A stretch of 64,000 bases of DNA from Lasiodiplodia sp. COLG20 (lineage: Eukaryota; Ascomycota; Dothideomycetes; Botryosphaeriales; Botryosphaeriaceae), in the NCBI GenBank assembly GCA_009801085.1, contig VNWV01000011.1, forward strand, positions 372,001 to 436,000. Direction: 5' to 3'. The translations under genes were made by a program, and so were the position numbers. Shown here piece by piece: positions 22,473 to 32,939 of this stretch (the stretch's first letter is position 1; the number at the start of each line of letters is the position of its first letter). The notes beneath the pieces were generated by a model. The model ran no database searches and had not been told where the DNA came from. It worked only from the letters and a program-made list of their open reading frames with translations.

Positions 22473-23125
22473 TTTTGTTGTGTTGATGCGGTGCAGGTGG
22501 TGGTGGTGTTGTTGTTGTTAAAATGGAGGACAGGATTGAAATAAACGAGGGCATGCAGCTCGACCTTGGACCCCATGACGTAATTGCCTGCTGAAGGATG
22601 TGGCAGTGTGGCTGAATTTCAGCTGGGGGCTGTCAGCGATATTTCTGGCAGGTGTGGCCTGACCGACTGCGGCTCCCAAAGCCGGTGACCGACCATCAAT
22701 TTATGGAAACAGGCGCGACAATACCGACCGACACAACACCAACACGATGTCGAGACACCATGGCCTAAGTCACAACCCTACTCGGGCCCGACAACTGCTG
22801 CATCCCAGGAGTGAAATGCCTGACGTGCTCCCTTCATGGGGCGAATAACACGCGTGACAATCCATGATCCATGTCTTCACGAGTGGTTGGTTGCTTATGT
22901 CCTGTTCCGTTCCGCATTCTCTTTTTAATTATAGATTACACCTTGGATAGGTATAAGAACAGATGCAATTTCAACAGGAGAACAATACAGCATCAACCGT
23001 CCACTGCATCAACACAACAACGAAACGCATTTCACCGCCTCATTCTCGACACTCTGATTCATCTCAAACGTTACATTTCTCTTTGAGACTCAATATCTTT
23101 TCCAACCTACTATTCATCTCCAACC
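22473..23125. other. divergent promoter region
   Basis: 653 bp between the ankyrin gene and the secreted protein gene. The right end has a GTATAAGA box near 22951 and a CT-rich leader ending CTCCAACC before the ATG, usual for well-expressed fungal genes. Confidence 0.5.
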
Positions 23126-23782
23126 ATGAAGCTTTTCGCCATTTCTACCGTCCTTCTCTCCGCCCAGCTGGCTGTGGCTGCCCCCTTTGAGAAGCGCGAC
23201 AAGAGAGATAAAGCTCCATCTGTCTCCGACTTCAGGGACGCCATCAAAGCGAAGATGGATATCGGCAAGGACAAAACTATCTTCTACACCGGCGGTGGAT
23301 GCTCCTCGCGGTCCTGCATCCAGTACAAGAAGCAGCACGGCCTGATCAAGATCCAGGACGTCGAGGTGCTGGACATGGACGACCCAAGCAAGTACGAAGA
23401 TGACGCCTACACCAAGGCAGTCAACAATTGGAGCAGGGCTTTCGCCGAGGTCTCCAGCGGCGTAGCCTGGGTCATGTTCAAGGATTCGAGCGCCATTGAC
23501 GAAGAGAGGGGTTCCGTGTGGAACAAGGAGGAGTGGCCGGGCCTCAAGAGGAACGACGACATTGAGGAGATTATCCAGATTGACGGAACCGACACCACCA
23601 AAATTCAGCAAATTTGGCCCGTGGAGATCCGCAAGGAGAAGGGAACATGCGAGTGGCACGGTGCGGCGCCGATGTGCAGCGGCGAGTGTCCGGATGGAAC
23701 TAAGAAGAAGGCTGAGAGCAGGTATGGGGACTCGACCGTTGCTTGTCTTAGCGGAAAGAAGGTCTACTGCTGCGAGAAGTAG
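23126..23782 (+). CDS. secreted protein with C-terminal cysteine module
   Basis: Single exon, 218 aa. A signal peptide (MKLFAISTVLLSAQLAVAA) is followed by a dibasic KR site typical of Kex2 processing. The middle part (about 35-165; FYTGGG, then SVWNKEEWPGLKRN and IIQIDG) resembles an unnamed group of fungal secreted proteins. The tail (about 170-218) is a compact cysteine module, C-E-W-H-G-A-A-P-M-C-S-G-E-C with a final YCCEK, known to me as a recurring C-terminal domain of fungal extracellular proteins. No catalytic residues can be named. The leader is CT-rich, pointing to good expression. Confidence 0.82.
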   Translation: MKLFAISTVLLSAQLAVAAPFEKRDKRDKAPSVSDFRDAIKAKMDIGKDKTIFYTGGGCSSRSCIQYKKQHGLIKIQDVEVLDMDDPSKYEDDAYTKAVNNWSRAFAEVSSGVAWVMFKDSSAIDEERGSVWNKEEWPGLKRNDDIEEIIQIDGTDTTKIQQIWPVEIRKEKGTCEWHGAAPMCSGECPDGTKKKAESRYGDSTVACLSGKKVYCCEK

Positions 23783-24038
23783 ATCTCGCATTGAACATGC
23801 TGTATGAGTCTGAATTTGCGGCTAGCGAAATTGGTATTTATAGGAGACGAAGGCAATTTCATTTACTTTTTTCGTTTTGTTAAGAGAGATCTCGTCTTTC
23901 AAGCGCCAATCTGCACATGACCTTACATGAACATGAACTAGTATATCCGGACAAGAGCTCCAATTATCCTGGTTGCTTCTGTTTAGCACACGGCGGAGAT
24001 AAAACGCGACGTATGGGCCGGCCCGCCCCGCCCACTTA

Positions 24039-24276
24039 CAGTCCCCTCTTGCAGCCGATGGCTAGCGTGGATTTGTTTTTTTGCTCATGTCATGGGGAAT
24101 TGAAGCTATCATCCGGATGTAAATGTCGAATTAACAATTACACATTCACGTCCGGACGATAGCTTCAAATGCCCACGTATATTGTCATTTTTTCAAGGCA
24201 GAGCTGGGGCATATTTACGCTACGTTCTAAAGCCCTGCTGTTCTTCGCGCTGGCCATTGGCTACAAGAGGGGGCTG
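24039..24276. mobile_element. MITE-like foldback element, copy 1 (238 bp, TA flanks)
   Basis: The ends form a terminal inverted repeat of about 29 bp (CAGTCCCCTCTTGCAGCC... against the complement of ...GGGGGCTG) with four mismatches, all transitions. TA dinucleotides flank both ends (24037-24038, 24277-24278), as for Tc1/mariner-type insertions. The centre is a second palindrome: arms 24100-24126 and 24142-24168, 27 nt each with three mismatches, again all transitions, and a 15-nt loop. No coding capacity, so non-autonomous. The mariner link rests only on TA flanks and the CAGT ends. Confidence 0.7.
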
Positions 24277-24316
24277 TAGACCATCACTGATACATTTAGC
24301 CATCAGCCCTGGTTTA

Positions 24317-24554
24317 CAGGGGGCTTTGAAGCCGAGGGATAGTGTGAATTTATTTTTTGCTCCTCCTATGGGTTGTCGAAGCTATCGTCCGGACGAGAAT
24401 GTATAATTTTTAATTCTAAATTTACATACGGACGATAGCTTCAACTACACATACATGTTCCTTTTCTGTTGAAAAAAAAAAAAAAGGCATGCTCACGTTA
24501 TGTTCTAAGCCCCTTCTATTCTTCGCGCTAGCTATAGGCTGCAGCACCCCTCGG
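24317..24554. mobile_element. MITE-like foldback element, copy 2 (238 bp, TA flanks)
   Basis: Aligns with copy 1 in the same orientation: shared blocks are the GCCGAxGGxTAG stretch, the T-run with TTTTTTGCTC, the GAAGCTATCGTCCGGACG palindrome arm, and GTTCTAA...TTCTTCGCGCTxGC near the right end. It has exactly the same length and TA flanks (24315-24316, 24555-24556). Its terminal repeats are more decayed and it contains a 14-A run. Only 40 bp separate it from copy 1. Confidence 0.6.
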
Positions 24555-25226
24555 TATGAATGCAAGCGAGCCCCGCACTTGAACTGACTCGATTTCGCAG
24601 CGCGAACACATACAGCGAAAGTTCTCACTCAATTAATACTTTCTGCCCTTCAGACCACAAATAAACTCAAGTCGACTGAAGACAAAGAAAATTCCGATCG
24701 GACTTCCAGAGAAGGATGGCGCAGGGATGGCGCAGTACGGTTGAGTTTGCAGCAGAGTGCAAGGCATACAAGATCTTGGACATGCAACTCTTGGAAGGTA
24801 ACACACGAGCAGGCAGCATCAGATCTGCAACGAGTCAGCAAAGTGTCGCATTGTCAATAGCTCTAAGCGAGACTACGATGTGGTATCTCGAAGACAAGAC
24901 AGTCTAGAAAGTTTCCGCGCCAGACGTCCTTTTTCCAGCGTGTGGGGGCGAAGGTTTGGGGCGTAAATTTGGAGTCCACTACTGCAGACTGCTCCACAGC
25001 TGCAGTCAGCACCAGGCGCGGCAATTCCGAGAGGCTGCCCGTGCACGATACTGTACGCGATGGAATGATGTGATTTTCGCAGCCTTGCATGCTTCGGGGG
25101 CTACTAACGGAAGGTGCAACGTCATTCCCTTTTCTTCTGCTGCCTGGATCGCTCATTTAAGTAGATCGCAGGCGACAGCCTGATTATCACACCGGACTTT
25201 GAACCACAAATCCTAATGTTCCCATC

Positions 25227-28200
25227 ATGTCTCGAGCCGCGGGATCATCCCGCACTACAAAAAGCGGCCTGGACGAGCTTTGGAATGATGCTATAAAAAA
25301 GTTCCACAAATCGGTCTCGAAGTCCGACCTCAACAGCCATGAGGCGCGTGCACTCAAGGATGCGATTGAGGAGTTGAAAAGGGAACCCAGCGAGGCCGAT
25401 TCAAGTTCCAATATCTCCGACCAGAACAAGTTCTTCTCCATCAACAGCGAGAGCTTCATCCAACAGCTGAGCGTGATACTCGAAATCGGCGACAAAGTGA
25501 TGTCCGCTGCCCCTAGTGAGATTGCTTCTCTAGTCTGGATGGGAGTGAGCCTTGTTGGAAGGGTATGTGCTCTCCACAGTTCGCACCGGGGTGGACAGCC
25601 TTTATACTAATTATGTGAAGATCTTCGTTGAAGGAGAGAAATACACAAAACGTATGGAAGATAGCACGCACAAAATGATCGAGGTCGTGCTTATCTGCGA
25701 AGTGTATGCGCGAAGGCACATCCAAGGACATGTCCGGGATGAGTTTGAAGACACAACGCAATCGACACATGACTTGATTACGGACCTGCTTTCCAAGGTT
25801 TTGGAGTTTTTTCACATCACGACGAAGCACTTCGAAAAGAAGGACGGACGAAAAAGGCATCGAATCCGTAAGTGCTCGCTGCAGATTGCCAAGGGAGCCT
25901 TGAAGCTGAACAATGTTTGATCAAGTGCGAATTACCAAGACATACTTTAGTGCAAAATGTCAGAAGCTTCTTGACATCTCTGATGCAGCAATGAAAGAGG
26001 TAAACAGTTTGCAACGTACGGCAACGATCAACTTCGAGACTGCAACACTCAAACTGCTGCGCAACGTAAATTTGAAGCCAGCTAAGCTTCACAAACTGGA
26101 ACAGATGACGATTGGGATCTGCAAGTCGATCGAAGTTCGGTTTGGGAAGATTCAAGATGATGTATCCGAGCTTTCCATCACCCGCAAGTCCACCGATATC
26201 ATGGAGAGGTTGAAATCGTGGGGCATCGAAGATCCTGAGATTCAAATCCGCAAATACCATGAGAAGATTGAGCAGCGCTACAAGAAGTCTTGTCGGTGGA
26301 TTTTCGATCAAAGAAAATATCAGTCATGGAAACTAAGAGAGCGTGGAATCCTATGGCTCTCAGGTGGTGGAGGAGTTGGCAAATCTACCTTGATGTCGAC
26401 AGTCGTAGAAAGCTTCGTCAAAGAGACGAAGAGCCAAGCCAAGACCACAACTGGAGAAAGTTCCATCCTCCTCCATTTCTTCTGCCGATTGGGCAACCAA
26501 AACTCAGAAACCGCCTGGAGAATCATGCTTTACCTGTGCGTACAGCTCTTCCAAAAGGCGACAGACTCGATTTCGGCGAACACTCCGCTTGACTTACGGT
26601 CAAACTGCAATGATGCCGCGGAGGCGTTCATTCAAAAACATTTTCCCTCAAACTTGGAGATGTCTACACTTCATTCCTTCTTCGCAAAACTGGAAAGAAT
26701 TCTCAACAGACCGATACTCATTGTCGTCGACGCGCTAGACGAATGCACCCAAGAAGAGCAGTTACTAAGAGCTCTTGAAACAATTTCTGCGTCAAAAATG
26801 AAGGTTCGGATCATCGTCTCTAGTCGAAACCACCCGTGTTTGAAGATCGAACACATTCAAATAGACGCACCCGAACAGGCGGCAAAGATGTATGCAGATA
26901 TTAAAGCATTTGTCTCGGGATCGCTCAAGGATTTTGACGATGAATGGAATGTGGAAGAAGCAATTATCTCAAAGGCGGAAGGCAAGTTCAAATGTAAGTT
27001 TGTAGTAGCTATATACAGGGGTCCCAGTTGAACCCGCTTGCAAGATCAAGCGGGGTCCTCGACCCCGCTTGCAAGCAAAGAGCCGTCAGCAGATCGATCA
27101 ATCAAGCAGCCATGCTTGCGCTTGGATTGATTGAATGCTTGACAAGCGCTTGCAAGCAGACTTATATAAGCGAAATACTACTAATTATAGTAGTGCACGG
27201 CTCTTTTTATATATTACTAATATACACGTGACGTCTATATTAAGATTAGTGTAAGCACTTGCCAGTTCAAGTACGCCCGGGTATACGCCCGGGTATACGC
27301 CCGAAGATATTCGAAGCTACTCCGGCGTATATAGTAGTAAACTACAACAACGTATATTAATAAATAGCTAAATTCTATATATTTTTACCTATAATATACG
27401 GTCTAAGCGGCGATTTATATATTTAAATTTATTTAAACTACGTTCGTTATAAAGCTGCTTACCAAGCGCTTGCAATCAAGCGGGGTATTTTACCCTATTT
27501 GCAAGCTCAAGCGCTTGAACTTGGCAAGTCGATCAAGCGGGCCTAAAATGCCCGCTTGCAAGCCGATTGATTGATCGCTTGTCAAGCCGCTTGCGCTTGC
27601 TGGGACCCCTGGCTATATACAAGATTTTGTGGATCAAGACTGATTGCCTTTTTTTAAGATGCAAGAATTGCTATTGATAGCCTCATCAACGTCCCCGAAG
27701 GTGTCTTCACTGATCTCGAGGCTTTTTCCAGAGATCTCCCCAATGGTATCAACGGGCTATACCAACGTAAGATCAATGATCTATCAGTGGGTGCCCGCAG
27801 GGTCCTTATCACTGCACTTCGTTGGCTGGTCTGTGGTGGTGAGAAGATACAGCTCCTTCCTATTGCAGACGAGCTTCGCGGTACCTATATGTCGACAAAG
27901 GCTACCAGATCTGGTAGACAGTCGAGTGTCCGGAGTCGTGGCAGTGTCGAGGAATTTGAGGCAAAGCAGATTGAGCAATTTGCGTTTAGCTTCAAAAATG
28001 TCGGGCGCGATTTCCTACGAGTGAACGGCACTACACTGCATTTGGAGCATAATTCGATTCGAGATTTCGTCAACTCGTACGACAGGGTGGAGCATCAAAA
28101 TAATAGCCAGGATGAGATAGCCCGGGCTATGGCTGAAGCAGGGGAGAAAGAAGGTCACTCGGTCATGGCGGAGCACATCCTCAAAACCTTGAACTCTCCA

Positions 28201-30817
28201 GAATTCCAGGAAAGATTCCTGTCCAATGAGGCTGTTGACAAGTATAAAGGAACTCGGAGAAGGGCAACGAAAGCCAATCAGCTGCGGTATGAGATCGTTA
28301 ACTGGCAAAGACATGTGCGCGAGGCGGAAAAACACTGTGCAAGATATGAGGGTCGATGGAACACGATTCTATGCGAAGCCAAACGGTTTCTGTCATCCAC
28401 CAAGGACTCCAGCAATGCCTACATCAACTGGCTGAAGTTGAAAAGCACACCTGATGAAGACCGCAGTGGAGACTCCCCTCTACATGTGGCTGCTCGATAT
28501 GGGATTGTCAGCCTCATGAAGATGTTCATCAGCGCTGATCTCCAAAATAAGGGCAACAGCAATGGAGTAGGTCCCCTCAAAGCAACTAAAAAGGGTAACT
28601 GTGACTGATCCATCTAGGACACCCCTTTACATACTGTGTGCAGTGGACACAGTGACTTTGTCGGCGTTGACATGCTGTTGGAATCATCGAATGTCAACAT
28701 TCGCAACAGGAACGGAGACACGCCTCTCCTACTAGCGATCAGGAACAACGCAAAGCTGAGCGTAGTAAAGAAACTTCTTGGTCGGAAAGCCGATCCCACG
28801 CTCGCAGACAATGGCAACACAACATGTCTCCACCTCGCTGCAGGCTCTCATAATAAGCCCGTCTGTGAAGCTCTGTTGGAACACAGAGGGGTGTCAGTGA
28901 ATGCCCTGAATAAAAGACACGAAACTCCACTACATTTTGCGTGCAAGAAGTCACGCGCACCGAAAGATCTGATTGAATTTCTTCTTGATAAGGGGGCCGA
29001 TCCAAACGCACAGGACAAAGATAGCACAGCACCACTGTTCAATGCCTGTCGTGCTGGAAACGATGAAGTTGCTAAGTTGCTGCTTCAGAAAGAGGCAGAC
29101 ATCAACGATGATGATGTATGGGGGAACACCGTGAGTCGAGGCTCGAAGCGTCACTTATATGCTCTGCTAATGCTCTGCAGGCTCTTCATGGTGCCATCTC
29201 TGCCGGAAACAAGAAGATTGTGAAGGTTCTGATAAATTGGAACGCAAAAAAGTTGAAAAGAGTATCACAAGTTGAGAAAGACAATGATAATGGCCGAGAG
29301 AACAACGACAGTGCAGTTCAAGAGGATTGGATGTGTCAAGCACGCGACGCAGCTCAAACAGCCAAGGCGATCAACATCTTCGCCAGAAACCGCAAACTTC
29401 GAGACGCCGTTGCACATTCTGCATCCTACAAGGAGTACAAAATCATGGGACTTTTGATAGATACTCATTGCCAAAGACACTCAGATATGAGCTTTCTGCT
29501 TGAAACCGACAAAAATGGTAAGATACCTCTGCATTATTGCATTGAATCAGGTGAGAAGGATGCAGTACAGAAGTTGTTGCAAGCTGGGAAATCGCACGGA
29601 GCAACACACCATGATCAGCAACTGGATCAAAAGATGTGCGAAATACGGGTGGCAAACGGGGAGCAATCACTACACATGGCGGCATGGCGAGGACAGCCGC
29701 CAATCGTCAAGATGTTGTTAGCTCATGGAGCCTCAAAAGCATCCCTCTGCATTACGTCTCCCAAGTACTACCGTTACGGGAAAACTCCACTCGATGCAGC
29801 ATTTGGAGGCTGGCAAGAATGCTGTTTCACAGACGTGAAGCGTTCCAAATTGTTTGAAGACGTCATCAAATCACTGCTCCCGGACGGTAATGATCTATCA
29901 GATACGACCAAGAAGTTTCTCTGCGCTGTTGAGCGCAACTCGAGAACAATCGTCGACCTTCTTAAGCCCTGGTACAATGGAGTTGACGCGTACGGTTGGC
30001 CATTCAATTTGTTAGCAGCAGAGTACGGGTTTAGGATACCTGAAGGAGACGGTACAGGGCAAAATAACGCACCGAAGAGTGCCGGCCCACCGACAAGGTG
30101 GTACCACGCAGACGGACGACTAAAGCTAACAGCGAACGGCTTGATTACTTCATTCGACCCCACGGGTAAGTATGCATGTTTCTATTGTTACTTATTCCGG
30201 CTAACTCGCCTAGATCGTTCGAAGAAGTGCCAGATGTCTGTAAAGGCAGATCATCCTGTCCAGCCAGGGGTGGAACGGTTCTATTTCGAAATTGAAATAT
30301 TGCAATCTGATTCTCAGAAAATGTAAGCAAATCTTTTATTCCTGTCAGGGTAAGTGGACACTAACTATACGGAAGCGCGATTGGAGTGGGTTTTTGCAGT
30401 AGACTTGCGCATGTCGAAGATTGTCTTCCAGGGTCGATTTACGCTCGCGCGTTAACATGGGGATACCGAGGCGACAACGGGAAGATATACTCCTGGAACC
30501 ACGAAGAAGGAAAGACCTTCAACTCGAGGTTCGGTGCTGGCGATGTGATTGGGTGCGGGCTGAACCTTACCAACAGTCCTGGTAAGAGATCGATATACTA
30601 CACCAAGAACGGGAAACTTCTAGGTTAATCTCCATTGACTTCTCACTCGACTTATTACAGAACTAATGAAATTCAAGGAACCGCGTTTCGCGATGTCAAA
30701 GGCCAGCTCTTTCCGGTGCTTGGCATTGAAGGCCAAAGTTCAAAAGTTGCAGTTCGTGCCAACTTCGGAAACGACGCGAAGAAGCCTTTCAAATATAAAC
30801 ATCCAAATCAGACCTAG
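25227..30817 (+). CDS. NACHT-ankyrin-SPRY STAND receptor (NLR-like)
   Basis: Nine exons (25227-25562, 25621-25867, 25926-26993, 27659-28566, 28618-29130, 29181-30165, 30214-30322, 30376-30623, 30678-30817) give 1517 aa. Residues 1 to about 320 are helical and resemble the N-terminal region of fungal STAND proteins. NACHT follows: Walker A GGGGVGKST near 340 and Walker B ILIVVDALDE near 460. Ankyrin units run from about 830 (DSPLHVAARYG, NGDTPLLLAIRN, TPLHFACKKS, NGKIPLHYCIESG, GEQSLHMAAWRG). A SPRY domain ends the protein (VERFYFEIEI, IGVGFC, LTWGYRGDNGKIYSW, GDVIGCGLN, IYYTKNGKLLGTAF). STAND receptors oligomerise on ligand binding; ankyrin and SPRY would be the sensor. The third intron holds a transposable element but its splice sites and phase are intact. 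The second junction (25868-25925) is the weakest. Confidence 0.85.
27016..27611. mobile_element. hAT-like non-autonomous element (596 bp) inside a receptor intron
   Basis: Perfect 12-bp terminal inverted repeats, CAGGGGTCCCAG at the left and CTGGGACCCCTG at the right, flanked by an identical 8-bp duplication GCTATATA (27008-27015 and 27612-27619). Eight-bp target duplications and CAGGG-type ends are the mark of the hAT superfamily. The subterminal zones are full of repeated GCTTGCAAG/CAAGCG motifs, also usual for hAT transposase binding. No transposase frame exists. Removing the element and one duplication leaves an intron of exactly 61 bp. Confidence 0.85.
27035..27076. repeat. inverted repeat in the left subterminal part of the hAT-like element
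   Basis: CTTGCAAG and AAGCGGGGTC face GACCCCGCTT and CTTGCAAG around a 3-nt centre, so one perfect 10-bp stem with further pairing outside. A similar motif recurs near the right end. Probable transposase-binding clusters. Confidence 0.55.
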
Positions 30818-31111
30818 CCGATGACGAAGCAAGAACCAAAGGAAAATATTTCGTTGTTGCGTGTTTGATCTTTAGTTTCTCAACTTCACTTATGTAGAAT
30901 TCATCCATTACAGAATCAATATTTCTCCGCAATCTATCAAGTACTAGCGTTCATTGAGAGTCAGTGGATATTAGTGAGTGCTTAAACAGTGACCCATAAA
31001 ACTTAGCATCTGTAATTACCACCGTAGAATGGGTCGAGTTTCCAAGCATTAAGGTTTCCATTCTATATAACATTGCTAAGAAATCCAAGGCCATTCGAAT
31101 ACCATCCATGC

Positions 31112-32939
31112 CTACCGCCTCCTGACCTCCACCTTCGGTGCTGGATCCGCCACAATCTCAAACCCGAACTCCACAAACTTTGGCGTGTAGCCGTCTGCGA
31201 GCTTCACATCATACTCAAGCAGGATACTCGCCAGTGCGACCTTGACCTCATTGTGTACGAAGAAGCGGCCGGGGCAGATGGACTTGCCCATGCCGAAAGT
31301 GAACTGCTCGGGGCTGCTCGACACCATGGAAGTTGCGGGCGCGCCCTCATTGCGCAGCCGCAGAAACCTGAAACCATCAAACTTGCCCGCATCGTCGCCG
31401 TAGACGGCTGGATCCCACATGCGCGAACTGTCGACGGACACGTTGGTGCCTCGTGGGATCTTGGTGCCGTCTGGGAGGGTAATATCCTTGAGGGATCGGC
31501 GCTCGAGATTGGCTGTGAGGAGAAGAAAAGAGTCAGTAAAAGAGCAAAAAAGAACAGTAAAAGAAATTATTGCTTACCCAACAACCCAGGCTTCAACCTC
31601 AGCGTCTCCTTAATAGCGCTGTCCAACAACTGCATCTTATACAGCCCAGCCGTCGTCCACCCGCTCTCAGCCACCGCCCTCTCAACCTCCTCTCTCAGCG
31701 GCGCAACCAACTCCGGCTGCCCACAAATATCCAGCACCGCCTGCTTGAGCAGCTGCGTAGTCGTGTGCAATCCCGCCATCGCGAACCCAAGCTGAACAGC
31801 AACAGGATCATACGCCTTCCCCTTGCTAGCGCGCTCCTCCAACCACGCCAGCGTATCCTCGTGCTTCTCCGGCTCGCGGCCCTGAGCCAGGGCGTCGCGC
31901 CTCTCCTTTGCGCGCTTGTCCATGACCTCCTGGATCATCTTGCGGCCGCGGCGCACCTGCTCGCGGCACTTGGCGCTCTCGGGCAGGAACCAGTTGGCCA
32001 GGGTGCGTGTGAAGCGCGGGTAGCGGCGCAGGGCGCGCGTGGCGAGGAACATGTTGACGGCGTAGGTGATGGTGATGTCCTGCCACTCCGGGTCGGCGCA
32101 CAGCTCGGGCCCGACGAAGACGGCGGCGGACATCTGGCTGATGAAGGTAAGGGAGTCGGCGTGCCAGTCGATACTGTGCCATTCTGAGGGAGGAGAGAGT
32201 GGTTAACTAGGTGATTCGAAAGCGGGTGGGGGTTGGGGTGAGTGGGTTTCCATACCTGGCTTGTCGGACCAGACTTTGTGGAGGGTCCTTGTGATCTGCT
32301 CACGGAAGAGAGTACATTCTATCAAGAGGATTAAGTTTTGTGGTAGATAACTTGGACTAGGGTTCTTACGCGAGTTTTGGTTAAGCTTGCTCTTGGTGAT
32401 CTCGATGAGGAGCTTGTTCGGGTCGCACACGGCTGCCGTGATACCCTCCCAGCCAGGATAACCTGCAAAAAATTCCTGCATCATGTATCGTCAGCCCTGA
32501 TTTTGGAGCCTTCCTGATTTGGCTTACATGATAGGTCCATTCAAGGTGGTCCAAGTCATTGCAGTTCTTCACCCATTCCGCCCACTCAGTTGGAACGAGA
32601 ATAGTCGAGCTGAGTGCAGTGATGATGCGAAATGGTCCTTTGAACTGGATACCGTATGTCAGTCATGCCTCTTACGTTAAGTATTCTATGACGTACCCTT
32701 TCTGTTCCTTCGCGGATAAGAGCTCTTGCATTCTGCTCGAAATCTTTGTGCGCCTTCTTGAGCATCCAATCTCCAGGATAGGCATTGATGGTCGGGATCT
32801 TGGGTGTCTTCGACCATTGATGGAAAATGATGAGAAAAAGGCCTGCTAAGGCCGAAACCAGAACAGTGGTGGGATCTCCAAATGACAAAGAGCCACCTGA
32901 GGAACCACTTGAAGGTGCGTTGACCGTGTTGTTCGCCAT
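31112..32939 (-). CDS. cytochrome P450 monooxygenase
   Basis: Six exons (32939-32697, 32644-32528, 32475-32370, 32318-32256, 32183-31578, 31512-31112) give 511 aa. An N-terminal membrane anchor (VLVSALAGLFLIIFHQW) places it on the endoplasmic reticulum. The heme loop FTFGMGKSICPGR has its cysteine at about 458; KETLR is the ExxR helix; the oxygen-binding helix reads AGLHTTT. The histidine in place of the usual acid, together with the GYPGWEG block, is shared with the ent-kaurene-oxidase-like group of fungal P450s; that sub-grouping is from memory. The substrate is unknown. It converges on the NACHT receptor (294 bp gap), and no terpene cyclase, PKS or NRPS gene is near. Confidence 0.92.

Larger units (their letters stand above)
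23783..25226. other. intergenic stretch carrying two foldback elements
   Basis: 1.44 kb between the secreted protein and the NACHT receptor. It contains the two 238-bp elements described separately (24039-24276, 24317-24554). A 63-codon ATG frame at 24716 has no support. The remainder is the receptor's promoter side. Confidence 0.55.
27008..27619. repeat. 8-bp target-site duplication GCTATATA bordering the hAT-like element
   Basis: Identical octamers at 27008-27015 and 27612-27619. Identity of both copies and of both terminal repeats suggests the insertion is not old. Confidence 0.8.

Noticed and set aside
25563..25620. Shorter first receptor intron ending at CACAG (25579) or GACAG (25598)
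   Set aside because: Neither keeps the phase; the TACTAAT branch site directly before GTGAAG at 25620 fits and restores the conserved helix.
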